From Rana temporaria (taxonomy: Eukaryota > Chordata > Amphibia > Anura > Ranidae): a stretch of 64,000 nucleotides of DNA. The stretch lies in contig NC_053499.1 of NCBI RefSeq assembly GCF_905171775.1, forward strand, positions 87,727,012 to 87,791,011, written 5' to 3'. Position numbers and translations under genes: made by a program. Below the pieces are notes generated by a model. It was not told the origin of the DNA. It saw only the letters and a program-made list of their open reading frames with translations, and made no database searches. Shown piece by piece: positions 53,453 through 63,468 of the stretch; position 1 is the first letter of the stretch; the number at the start of each line of letters is the position of its first letter.

Positions 53453-54589
53453 TTAAAAACCAGATCCATCCAAAGTGCCTTGGGCCAAAGTGGATGGTAC
53501 CTGGGGCCTTGTATCTGAAGCACATGGTTTCTGCCTGTAATGCCTCTCTTCGGGGGGCTGGATCCTGGGTTCCAGTACTTTGGTTATAACCACATACAAA
53601 ATATTTCTGGCAGGATGCGGTACGGGTCCAGGGGAGTGGAAACCCTGTCTTGGATCCCGGTCCCTGAAGGTCTGTTGACTTAACTCGCGGTAATGGGTGA
53701 AGATTGGGTCTGTCTATGCTTAGCAGTATCCTGCAGTGGGGCTAAGGCAAGTGAAGAGAATCCTAGGTAAATACCTTAAGGATTGTTTTCCATAAGTAGC
53801 TGCATGTCTTATCTGTTTTACACCACTCAAGGCAGTAAAGAGACATAACTGGTGTTTCGCTTACCATGCTCTCCAGGAACGAAAGCTCAGTGTTAGCCGG
53901 TCTGTTTAGCGGCTCACTTCCTCCGCTTCAGGCTCTGCCACAGTTGGCACCAGGGTATCCCCATCTGAATCTGGTGGCCCTTATCATGCCTGCGTGATAT
54001 CATCCTCCCCTGTAGAGACCTGAGGCAGCCCACAGGTTGATCCATCGGCCATGTCGGGCATTGCAGCCTCCCCCAACATTGCAGCCACTCAGCCACTTTT
54101 TGCATTGCATTTGCTGGTCTATAAGAGGTTAACTGCTATATTGGCAGCATCCTCGCAAGAAGCAGAAACCGGGGTGTGCCCCTTTCCCTGCTCTAAATCC
54201 TCAAACAAAAGGATTAAAAGACCTGAGGATGAAAGTTCACTGTCAGAGGACAGGGACACAGGTGCAGTCTAACAAGGATGAGCTATCAAAAGCTTTACAA
54301 GTTCTGGAGTTGCAGCTGTAGTCTTTTTCAGAGATTCATACTGCATATAAACTTACCCTCAGCCTAGACGGCCAAAGCCTCTGTCTTCGCCTTAGGGGTT
54401 TAAAAAAATAAAATAAAATCTTCTAAGTTTGTTTGAAAAACCTCCAGTGTCCTCATCCTGGCTTCGGGCTAGCCAAACGCAAAACTGTGGGATGCACAGT
54501 TGCTGGTGCACATTGCTAACGCACAACAGCTATATCGCATGATTGTGGAAACGCACGTCTGCAGAGGATAACTTCCTCATTACCAGTCC

Positions 54590-55330
54590 ACATGTTTGCA
54601 TAAAATACATGAGTTTGGAATGTTCAAAATGCATGTGGGGTAAAAACAAGTAACAGAACATTGTTTATTGTTGATCACATAAAGATGCATGTATTTGTAT
54701 GGGTTTACATGTTTTTTACATAGTCGCATGAGGATGTTTGGTCACTTTAAAGTGCTTAAGTCGCATGGAGAGGCTTTTTTGCACAGAAATGCCTAAAATT
54801 GCATACAAATGCTTGATTGCATAAAGATGCTGGATCACACAAGGTTGCCTGATCACACGAGTCCTTGATTACCCAAGGATACTTGGTCACACAGAGGCTT
54901 GTTTTCACAGAAATGCCTAAAATCGCATAATGCTTGATTGCATAAAGATGCTGGATCACACAAGGTTGCCTGATCACACGAGTCCTTGATTACCCAAGGA
55001 TACTTGGTCACACAGAGGCTTGTTTTCACAGAAATGCCTAAAATCACATAATGCTTGATTGCATAAAGATGCCGGATCGCACAGGGGTACTTGGTCACAC
55101 AAGGGTACTTGTCAGCACAGTAGTGCTTTAAATGCATAAGATGTTTGATTGCATGGAACATGCTGAATCGCATAAGGGTGCATGATTACTTAAAGTTGCA
55201 TGTTTGCCTAGAATTTGCATGGTTGCATAATGAGGCATGATAATTTAAGTTTCCTTAATTATACAGGATTCCTTGTGTTCACATAGGAATACGTGTCTGC
55301 ATGGGTACATGTTGCACAATGTTGCATAAC
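54590..55330. repeat. Satellite-like array with 121-bp higher-order unit
   Basis: TGCTTGATTGCATAAAGATG begins at 54810, 54931 and 55052, a period of 121. The first two units are nearly identical. Each unit is built of about seven degenerate 17-18-bp pieces of the form GCAT(A/G)..TGCTTGATT.. or GATCACACAAGG. Outside the core, the same short piece continues in weaker form on both sides. Frames across it are periodic and not coding. Confidence 0.85.
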
Positions 55331-55554
55331 GCATGCTTGCTTGCAAGATGCACATTCCATAGCACACATGCTATATGTATGCGTGTATACAGCACACTTT
55401 TTTTTATGTTTTGCCTAAAACATACTGTATTTGTATGAATTCAGACTTCCATGAACGCACGTTTCCATAGAGGCATATGGCTTTAACACTTGCCACATAC
55501 ACATATAGGGAGCCATTTGCATACTGTATGTGTTTATTTACATGGGACTGCAGC

Positions 55555-55725
55555 GGTTGTCTGCATTTCGCAGGGCAACAGCACCTTCTCCAGTTGGTGG
55601 TCTTGCCCTTTGAGTTAACCACCGTGCCCGGGTTTACAGGGTTCTAGGGCCCGCCTCTAGCAGGTCTAAAGGCCCAGGGTATAGCAGTAATTGCATACCG
55701 ATGCAAACTGCTGCTGATAGATCAG
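55555..55725 (+). pseudogene. DIRS reverse transcriptase remnant
   Basis: LVVLPFELTTVPGFTGF, a stop, then GPPLAGLKAQGIAVIAY matches the FVALPFGL...PRVFTKVL...GIAIMGNLDD block of the copy at 59650-59765. The Y-x-D-D aspartates are lost (Y-R-C-K). Only this block and a short following frame remain. Confidence 0.6.
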
Positions 55726-56689
55726 TCAGTAGCATGGCTGGACCTAAGTGTGTCCAGCATGGTCAAGTATCTGGAACTCCTGGGTTAGGATCCCAGTCTA
55801 AGGGTACATTCTTTCGTTGGGAAGAAGCTTGGAATGTTTGGGACACAGCCCAAAAGAGTTTTTTTGCCTCAGACAAGATCAGCGCTATGAGAAAGCTCCT
55901 GTTAACAGAAGAGGACTAGGCAGAACATGTCTGTTAAAGTAACATGTATTTAATTATCTGAGTTGAACAGCCCCACCCAGGGGGCGGTCCCTCCGGAAAT
56001 AACCCTCCTCCCTGCAGCATGCAGCCTCAGTTTTTTTTCTGCCTAGCAAAGGAGAAGGTTGTATGGCTCCCTTTGGGCCCAGCGCCCTGAGGAAAAAGTG
56101 TGTTTTATTTTATTTTTAATTTTATTTGAAGAATCTTCTATCAACTGCCGGCTGAGTGACAGGCTGGATATATAGATCCTTGTAGTCTCCTCAGTCCGGC
56201 CAGCGAGCGTGAGCCCATCATTGCTAAGGGCTGGGTCTGCCACGACATACCCCATGACTCCTGGGGTGGCCAGTGGGCTTTTTGCTCCAGGGTCCACATA
56301 TGACTGGGCTGTGGTGTTGTCACAGTGGACCAGGTCGACAGCTACTCCAACATGGTTGTATGCCTGTCAGGAATGTGCCAGTGGGTCCTCGCATGGATGG
56401 GTAAGTACAGTCCTTCCTGCCACGGTGGGTCGATATGGCTGGGCATTCCTGGGGTTTGGGGGTCCTCCTATCCTCCCTTTCCCTGCTCTGTCATATTTCC
56501 CTCTGCTGCTCTACTGCTGCTACTGGGGTGAACCTGTGGGGGGGGGGGCTCCTTTTCCCACTTGGGGACTGGGCGGTGTCTGGGCCCATATTTTTCTGTG
56601 GGGGCATGCTTTGCCTCAGGGATGCCCCATTAGGTCGCCTCATCCACATCGCAGCGTTTCGCCATTTTTTTGTAGTCTGCTACTTGCAT

Positions 56690-56815
56690 TGAACACTCCC
56701 ATTGGCGGCCATTTTGTTGTGGTCGCTCTATGGCACAGCTTGGTATTGCGGTCGGCCATTTTACTGTGGCCGTGCCCTGTTATTTGAGGCGTCCGGCGGC
56801 CATTTTGTTAGTGGT
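56690..56815 (+). promoter_or_regulatory. Leader block with repeated CGGCCATTTTG motifs
   Basis: CGGCCATTTT occurs near 56706, 56753 and 56798; its complement AAAATGGCCG fits a YY1-type site. CCCATTGG (56698) is a CCAAT-box-like sequence. Part of this block is also found, out of place, inside gag at 1685-1805. The promoter role is inferred. Confidence 0.35.
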
Positions 56816-57042
56816 TTTGGCCTCTAGTGCTGGCTTCTACACGGCGTGCAGCACATATCTCCTCAGTTTTTTACTTAATGGCTTTATCCTTTCAGCACAC
56901 GCTGTGTACTATGGGCGGGCATCGACGCTGAACAGTCTCTTGCTGGGTTGGTGAGTCCCCTGGGTAAACCCCCGGTCAGCGCAGCATGGAGGGAGGGCTG
57001 TCTGTAATATGGAGTCAGTGTCTGGTTCTTTTCCCCCAAACA

Positions 57043-59138
57043 TGCCAGAGGTGGCAGCTGGTGCTCCTGCACCTGCGATTCCCATGGACACTTTGTCGGC
57101 AGTCCTGGAATCATTTGTTGCCAGGGTGGAAGCAGCGTGCAGGCGTAAGGGGGGTAAAAAGTGCCCCCTTCCCGCCATCTCCTGGGGAATGCTCTGACTT
57201 GGACACGGACCTGGCATCAGCACAGGACCCCGATTCTGTGTTGTCTGAGGATGTGGACCAAGACTCTCCTTGTGAGGAAGACTCCTCACTTGGGTCAGTA
57301 CAGGACAGGGCACTTGTTAGTGTGCTTATCAGTGCTGTAAGGGACTGGATAGTGCAGCTGAGGCATCCACTGAGGGCTCATTCTTTTTTGGGTCCCACAA
57401 GTCGGACCGCTCTGTGAAGGTTTTTCCTTGTGTCCTTTTTTGACAAGTTCGTTGATGAGGAATGGGAAAAGCCGCATACGTCCTTTGTAGTTCCTCAGCG
57501 CCTGGCGGTCCGTTTTTTTTTTTAACCACTTTATTTTTATTTATTTTCTTATTTCATACATATATCTGCCTCTTCAGCAGCTACTGCATTTCAATTGACA
57601 TACATTATACAGCATTTTTACATTCCTATGAAATTATCATGTACGTCTGTTTTTATCTCCCACCCCCTTCCACCCCCTATCCTCTGCTCTCTACATAGAG
57701 AATCTATCCATTACCAGTTTTGGTGGTGCGACACTCGCGTCGCTCGACCAGGAATACCAAATCTCCTCAAATTTACCCTCTGCTTTCCTTCTTTTGTAAG
57801 CCAGGTGTTCTCTACCCAAGAGGGAGTTGACATATGCAATCCATTGCTTCCCTGTAGGGACCCCCGGTGCCATCCAGTAACGTGCTATGAGTTTTCTTGC
57901 CAAGTACAGCAGTCTTGTTACCATATAGTACTTTCCTTTTGTATACTCTCCAGGGTCAATGGCCCCTAACAAGTATACTATGGGATCCAATGGAACTGGT
58001 ACCTGTGCTACTCTAGTAATACACTGTGATACTTCCGCCCAGAAGCGATTCAGTTCGCATGCGCCGCGCTTTATAAGTTTTTCATTCATTCATTCATTCA
58101 TTCAGTACCTATGAAGCTTTGGGCATCTCCAAATCAGATGTATGAAATCCCCCTGCTGAACTTTACACTTTGGGCACATAGGAGTTTCCCTTTTTTCCCA
58201 TCTATGTAGTTGTGGCGCTGTTCTGTAGGCCCTATGTAGGATAAAGAGTTGCGACAATTTGTGCGACGCAGAGACCGATACCACCGGGACAGATTCAAGT
58301 GCCCTCTCCCACTGTTCTCCGTCTATCTCCCCAATGTCTTCCACCCACTTCCCGCGGCTTCTAAGTGAGGCATGGCTCTGAATTGTTGCCAACAATCCCT
58401 CGTATATTTTGGTCTGTTACCCCTTTGAGGACAGCCTTTTGAAAAAATGGGCTTCTCCTCCGGTCGTTGACCCCCAGTTGCCCGATTAAATAAGGTAACC
58501 ACTCTCCCTACAGAATGGACCCCTGCCTTCAATGACCATACTGACAGGAGGTCCGAGGCGCTGACCGCTCCATGTTTACTATGCTGGGGTCTGCATTGCG
58601 GCCTATTGTGGCTGCAACCGTGGTGTCTCGGACACTCAATGAATGGGCAAAAGTTTTGTACCAGACTGTGGAGGAGCATCGGCTCCCTCCCGAATTTATT
58701 AGACTGGCTGACCAGTTGGTCCAGAGCATTGTATATGTCTGTGATGCTACACTGGATGCAGCCCTCTTGATGTCCAGAGCTTCTGTGTTGGCGGTGGTTT
58801 TGCGCCGCCTGATTTGGCTGAGATGCTGGTTTGCTGACCAAGCATCCAAAAAAGCCCTGGCAGATTTACCCTTCAAGGGTGGGAGGATTTTTGGTACCTC
58901 GCTGGACGACATTATCAAGGATGTCACTGGGGGTAAGAGCACTCTCCTCCCTCAGTCCACCAAGGGGAAGGAGCCACGCCGTAAGCCGGGTCCTTCGTTT
59001 CCCACTCAGAAGCGATATTTTCGTCAGGCGTGGCCCACGGGTAAACCCTCCCAGGCCGACAAAGGCACAGCTGGGGGACAGAACCGTCCCTGGGTGCATA
59101 AGCCGAACAGACCGGCATCCAAACCCGCCACTGTATGA
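57043..59138 (+). pseudogene. gag: DIRS family A gag, split by an L1
   Basis: MPEVAAGAPAPAIPMDTLSA begins near 57043. Broken frames give DVDQDSPCEEDSSLGSVQDR and FVDEEWEKPH, then an L1 interrupts at 57515-58410. PFEDSLLKKWASPPVVDP resumes right after it. From 58572 a long frame reads to 59138: FTMLGSALRPIVAATVV, YQTVEEHRLPPEFIRLADQL, SRASVLAVVLRRLIWLRCW, LADLPFKGGRIFGTSLDDII and a basic, proline/lysine-rich C terminus. The core matches DIRS Gag of the other copies only distantly. Confidence 0.75.
57515..58410 (-). mobile_element. 5'-truncated L1 in gag
   Basis: GGTC(C/T)GTT is duplicated at 57507-57514 and 58411-58418. The T-run at the left edge is the poly(A) of a minus-strand copy. Frames 58395-58102 (DIDGEQWERALE-type; MCPKCKVQQGDFIHLIWRCP) and 58089-57691 (ARKLIARYWMAPGVPTGKQW) are the C-terminal domain of L1 ORF2 and its cysteine motif, related to the L1 at 20466. 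Confidence 0.9.
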
Positions 59139-59159
59139 ATTCTTGCCCCCGCCCAACTC

Positions 59160-60868
59160 ATGGGTGTGGGGACGGCTTTGCAGGTTCACATCTCGGTGGA
59201 CCTCCCTGCTCTCCGACCAGTGAGTCTGTGAGGTGGTCTCTTCGGGGTACATGATAGTTTCTTTCCTATCCACCAAACAGATTCTTTCCCTCAAGTCTCC
59301 CTCTCCTTCCGGCTCGTCGGGCTGCCCTACTGGGGGCAGTGCAGGGCTTGCTAAGTTGCGGGGTAATTTTACCCGTCTCGCAGGACGCGAGGTTTCAGGG
59401 TTTTTATTCAAATCTGTTTGGACAGACACAGTCCTTCGGGACCACAATCTTGGACCTCAAAGCCCTAAATGCCTTCGTGAGAGTAAGGAAGTTCTGCATG
59501 GAATCCATTCGCTCGGTGGTGGCTGCGCTCCATCCGGGGGACTTTCTGGCGTCCTTGGACATCAAGGACGCATACTTGCATGTACCAATTTGCGCAAGTC
59601 ACCAGAGGTTTCTGCGCTTTGTGATGGAGGAGGACCACTATCAGTTTGTGGCCCTACCTTTTGGGCTAGCGTCAGCACCAAGAGTTTTCACCAAGGTGCT
59701 CGCACCAATCCTAGCTTTGCTGAGACAGCGAGGCATTGCCATTATGGGCAACTTAGACGATTTTCTTCTGAAAGCAGCTTCTGGCTCAGAATTAGAGGCG
59801 GATGTGTCTATAGCCAGCCAGACCCTCCAAGATTTTGGGTGCGTGTTAAACATTCAGAAGTCGTTCCTGGTACCAACTCTGCATTTGGAATACCTAGGGT
59901 TGATTCTGGACTCCTCAGAAGTGAGAGTCTTGATTCCCCTGGAAAAATTGCAGACTCTTCAGTCTGCGCTGAAGCTGTTGGCATCCCGCAAATGGTCGTC
60001 TCTCTGTTTTTTGCATGCAAGTACCGTATGCCCAGTTCCACACTTGTGTATTGCAGAGGGAGATCCTGTTCAAATGGAACAAATCTCCATTGTCTCTGGA
60101 TCGTCAGATTCAGGTAAGCCAACTAGTCAGAGTCTCTCTGAATTGGTGGCTGAGATCCCTGGCTCTTTAGTCCAGGTTATCGTTCCTTCCCTTCCAGCGG
60201 ATGGTGATTTTCGATGGATGACAGCCTCACAGGTTTGGGGGGCGTCTGGGGGGGTCTCTCTCCTCGTGGTTGAGGAGGTAACAAGGTCGCCCAATCAGGA
60301 TTCAGTCGGACAACGCCACAGCGGTGGCTTATGTCAACCATCTGGGGGGAACACGGAGCTCGGCTGCAGCGTCCGAGGTCGCTCACATCCTAAGGTGGGC
60401 GGAAAGAAGCATGCCGGCCCTGTCGGCCGTCTACAATGCGGGTGTAGAAAACTGGCAGGCAGACTACCTAAGTTGCCAGATGCTGGACCAGGGGGATGGT
60501 CGTTGCATCCAGAGGATCTCCTGGTCTCTCGCCTCAACCGCAAGGTGTCGAGGTTCGTGGCCAGGTCCAGAGGTACCTGGGCAGATGCGTCAGATGCGCT
60601 GGTGGCCCCGTGGGGTCAGGATCTGCTACATTATGCCTTTCTCCCATTGAAGTTGCTTCCTCGGCTGCTCTGCAGAGCGGAGGCCGAGGGGATCCCAATG
60701 ATTCTGATCGCTCCAGATTGGCCTCGGCGTCCTTGGTACGCCGATCTTGTTAGCCTGGTGGCGGATGTACCCTGGCAGCTGCCAATGCGGGAGTCTCAAG
60801 GTCCCATACTTCATCCTGCTTTACAGTCGCTGGCTTTAACGGCATCACTATTGAAAGCCAGGTTTTAA
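59160..60868 (+). pseudogene. pol: DIRS family A pol: RT, RNase H, DAM-like domain
   Basis: From 59339 one frame runs 509 codons to 60868. RT: FRFQ-type start, TTILDLKALNAFVRVRKF, ASLDIKDAYLHVPICASHQR, YQFVALPFGLASAPRVFTKV and GNLDDFLL, where the usual tyrosine is asparagine (AAC, 59750-59752). RNase H is out of frame (SDNATAVAYVNHLGGTRSSA near 60306; LSAVYNAGVENWQADYLS near 60425). The frame returns for SRLNRKVSRFVARS, YAFLPLKLLPRLL and ILIAPDWPRRPWYADLVSLV, the DAM-like domain. Compensating shifts flank RNase H, so the long frame is not a true polyprotein. Confidence 0.8.
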
Positions 60869-61828
60869 GAGACCGGGGTCTTTCCGACTCGGTCATCTCA
60901 ACCATGCTAAGGGCACGGAAATCTTCCATCGCACCTGGAAGGCCTACATCTCTATGTGCGAAGAGATGGTGTGGCGTCCACGGACATATTCGGTTTCCAG
61001 GGTCCTGCTGTTTTTACAGCGTGGAGTGGATCAGAAACTTGCCTTAAGCACCATTAAGGGACAGATTTTGGCGGCCCATTCTCTAGTGGGTACCTTTGTG
61101 CATGTGTTCGTCATATACTTCCCCCTCTTAAACTACTTCTTCCCCCATGGGATTTGAATCTGGTGCTCTGTTCTTCAGGAACCTCCCTTTGAAAACATCA
61201 GCGAGATTCCTCTCTGGACACCATCTCAGAAGGTGGCCTTTTTGGTGGCCATTACTTCTGTCAGAAGGGTTTCTGAGTTGGCGACCTTGTCTTGCAAGTC
61301 ACCATACTTGATCCTTTATAAGGATAAGGCGGTGTTGTGCCTGCAACCTTCCTTTCTTCCGAAGGTTGTTTCGGCCTTTCATCTGAATGAGGACGTTGTT
61401 CTTCCATCCTTATGTCCTCGGCCGGCACATCCTAGTGAGGTTGCTCTTCATACTTTAGACGTGGTACGCGCTTTGCAGGTGTACCTGTCTGCTACGGCTG
61501 AGTTTCGGAGCTCTGACTCACTTTTTGTGTCGGTGTCTGGTCCACAAAAGGGCCTGGCGGTCTCGTCGGCCACCATTTCTCGGTGGATCAGGCAGACAGT
61601 CATACAGGCCTATGCTCTTAGGGGGCTGGCGACCCCCTTTCTGGTCACGGCACATTCGACCTGGGCAATTGGTGCTTCCTGGGCTTTCTGACATCAAGCG
61701 TCTGTCTCACAGGTGTGCAAGGCGGCGACTTGGTCGTCCGTTTACACTTTTTCCAAATTTTACAAGGTTGATGTGAGTGCATCTTCTGATGCTTCCTTCG
61801 GCAGCCAGGTTTTGCAGGCGGCTCTTTA
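60869..61828 (+). pseudogene. DIRS family A tyrosine recombinase
   Basis: After a short broken N-terminal part (about 60880-61100), the catalytic region reads in one frame from 61233: ITSVRRVSELATLSCKSPYL with the first arginine, DSLFVSVSGPQKGLAVSSAT, TAHSTWAIGASWAF with the histidine (61653-61655), VCKAATWSSVYTFSKFYKVD with the tyrosine, and FGSQVLQAAL ending at 61828. The H-x-x-R arginine is tryptophan (TGG, 61662-61664), one C-to-T step from CGG. A TGA follows SWAF. It is otherwise well kept. Confidence 0.8.
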
Positions 61829-61944
61829 AAGTTGCACCTCCTTCGTTGAGGAGCTCTGCTTGTTTGGGGTGAAGTTGTTTTGTTTGTACTGATACTGTTC
61901 CCACCCCTCGTTTTTTTACACTGCTTGGGAATGTCCCACTTGTC

Positions 61945-62066
61945 AAGACTTGAGAAGGCTGTGTCCGTCCATGGATGATAAGAGAAAATAGGAATTTTTG
62001 TACTCGTCGTAAAATCCTTTTCTCTGTCGTCCATGGGCGGACACAGCACCCACCCTTCCTTTTTAG
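61945..62066. repeat. DIRS family A complementary region and right terminal repeat
   Basis: TGTGTCCGTCCATGGATGAT (61958) is inverted in CGTCCATGGGCGGACACAGC (62029-62048), with AGAGAAAATAGG and TCCTTTTCTCT also pairing. The left-end motif at 52290-52320 matches the second copy in the same orientation. Confidence 0.7.
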
Positions 62067-62076
62067 GTTTGTACTT

Positions 62077-62517
62077 GTTATGCCCATATTGTTTATAGTA
62101 AATGTGTGCATGTGCTGTTACAGATTATACTTATATGTTAGTTTGACGTTGCTGCCATCTAGTGTTATTGTTTTGCCAGAGCTTGACAGGAAGCTGTATT
62201 TTCCTCAGAGTGAGAGGCAGTTACCTTTAACCTGGAACTGTATTTCCTCCATTTCATGACTTCTTCTGGATCTAGCAGACCTCATGCTGAGGAGCTCTCA
62301 ATCTGTTCCTGGACTTATGATGGAATTGTCTGTGAGTACTCTTACTGATGGAGTGAGGCTGCTGTATAATGTTTAATGTACTGATACATATGTTTTGTTT
62401 ATGCTCATGTTGTAGTTTTACAAGGTTATTCAGAAAAAAAAATACATACAGATCTGATGTCTCACATTTCTTGACTTCTGAATTATTGTTAAGCTGTCTG
62501 ACTCGTGTTATACAACA
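62077..62517 (+). repeat. Possible BEL/Pao 5' LTR
   Basis: TGTTATGCCC at 62077 and TTATACAACA at 62517 give TGTT...AACA ends, directly upstream of a BEL/Pao-type gag. Only one LTR is in the window and the primer-binding site was not identified, so the limits are tentative. Confidence 0.4.
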
Positions 62518-62595
62518 GTTCAATAACACGAAGCAGAACAGTAAAAAGACACCCACGTGGCTGTCTGGAATAAACTGAGAGGCCATTACTGCAGC

Positions 62596-63468
62596 ATGAG
62601 TCTAAGATCAGGAACAAAGCACCAGGCTGATGACACGCTACCGCCGAAACAGCAAGGCAAGGAGAACATTCACATTGCCCAGCAAGACAATTCACAAACG
62701 CATGTGTCCAGATCTTCACGGGCTAGCAAGATGTCCTCAGCAAGTTCCTCAGCAGTTAGAGCTCGTGCCAACGCAGAAGCTGCCCGTGTCCAGCTACAGT
62801 ACGCATAAAAAGAAGCCATGATGATGCAAGAGTTGGCAGCAAAGAAAGCTGCCATGATGCAGGAGTAAGCAGCAAAGAAAGCTGCCGTAGCACAAGAAGA
62901 AGTGAAATTAGAATCAAAATTGCTCATCCTACAGCGACAGACTGGTGCTGCAGTTGCTGAATCAGAGGCTGCTGCCTACATGGGAACAAGTCGGCCAGGA
63001 AGTGAAAAATCATATAAAGTCTCTGAGGATCCAGAAAAAACGTTATTCTCTGCAGATCGTACAAGTGAGTACATCCAGAAACGTACTGATACGCATACAA
63101 AGGAACAGTCTCTTAAATCTGAAGCAAAGGAATTCAGGCCGAGATCAACATACCCCCTGAGCAGGCCCAATCAACCACATCAGGTCAGCGACTGCCAACA
63201 AACCAAGAATGAAGCACCAGAAACCCCTAAGAACAAAAAACAAGTGTTCCCATCGCCTGAACCTATAGATTACGTGTGCGAACAACAATGTGCAGTGGAT
63301 GTCACCAAATATCTCATCCGCAAAGAAATGGTTAGCTCAGGCTTTCTCCAATTTGATGACTGTCCTGAAAACTGTTGGGCATGGAAATCTTCCTTTTTGA
63401 ATGTCATTGAAGGTCTGAACTTACCACCAGCAGATATGCTTAATTTAATGATAAAATGGCTTGGTACC
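62596..63468 (+). pseudogene. gag: BEL/Pao-type gag, truncated by an LTR insertion
   Basis: The ATG at 62596 starts MSLRSGTKHQADDTLPPKQQ, then SASSSAVRARANAEAARVQL, a helical stretch. Two in-frame TAA codons (62806 and about 62866) lie in the repeated KEA(M)MMQELAAKKA region. The frame then stays open: LESKLLILQRQTGAAVAESE. YLIRKEMVSSGFLQFDDCPE, NCWAWKSSFLNVIEGLNLPP and MLNLMIKWLG follow the DUF1759-type Gag domain of BEL/Pao-like elements. It is cut at 63468 by an LTR. In the intact element this would be the capsid precursor. Confidence 0.7.

Larger units (their letters stand above)
52556..55930 (+). mobile_element. Another DIRS family (C), decayed and interrupted
   Basis: A distinct leader (TACATCATGGGACGCAGAGT onward) has CTATATAACCCCTCCCATACTGGGAGC. 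Gag-like sequence near 54050-54270 ends RIKRPEDESSLSEDRDTGAV. An RT remnant lies at 55560-55720. A TTAA fold-back element (52791-53452) and a satellite block (54590-55330) interrupt it. Assignment of the 5' half to DIRS is by layout and is tentative; the RT remnant is firmer. Confidence 0.45.
55931..62066 (+). mobile_element. DIRS family A retrotransposon, near complete
   Basis: Leader (55931-57040), gag (57043-59138, split by an L1), RT/RNase H and DAM-like domain (59160-60868), tyrosine recombinase (60869-61828) and complementary/terminal repeats (61945-62066) are all present in order. The outermost left repeat is missing: the copy starts inside the leader, while the left-end motif is seen at 52285. 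The coding parts are the best preserved of the DIRS copies here. Confidence 0.85.

Noticed and set aside
54756..55173. Minus-strand frames with periodic CNQA/CDPASL repeats
   Set aside because: They arise from the 121-bp satellite unit, have no start context and are no more conserved than the DNA repeat.
59339..60868. A 509-codon intact DIRS polyprotein
   Set aside because: RNase H motifs are in a different frame from RT and the methylase-like domain; the open frame across that part is fortuitous.
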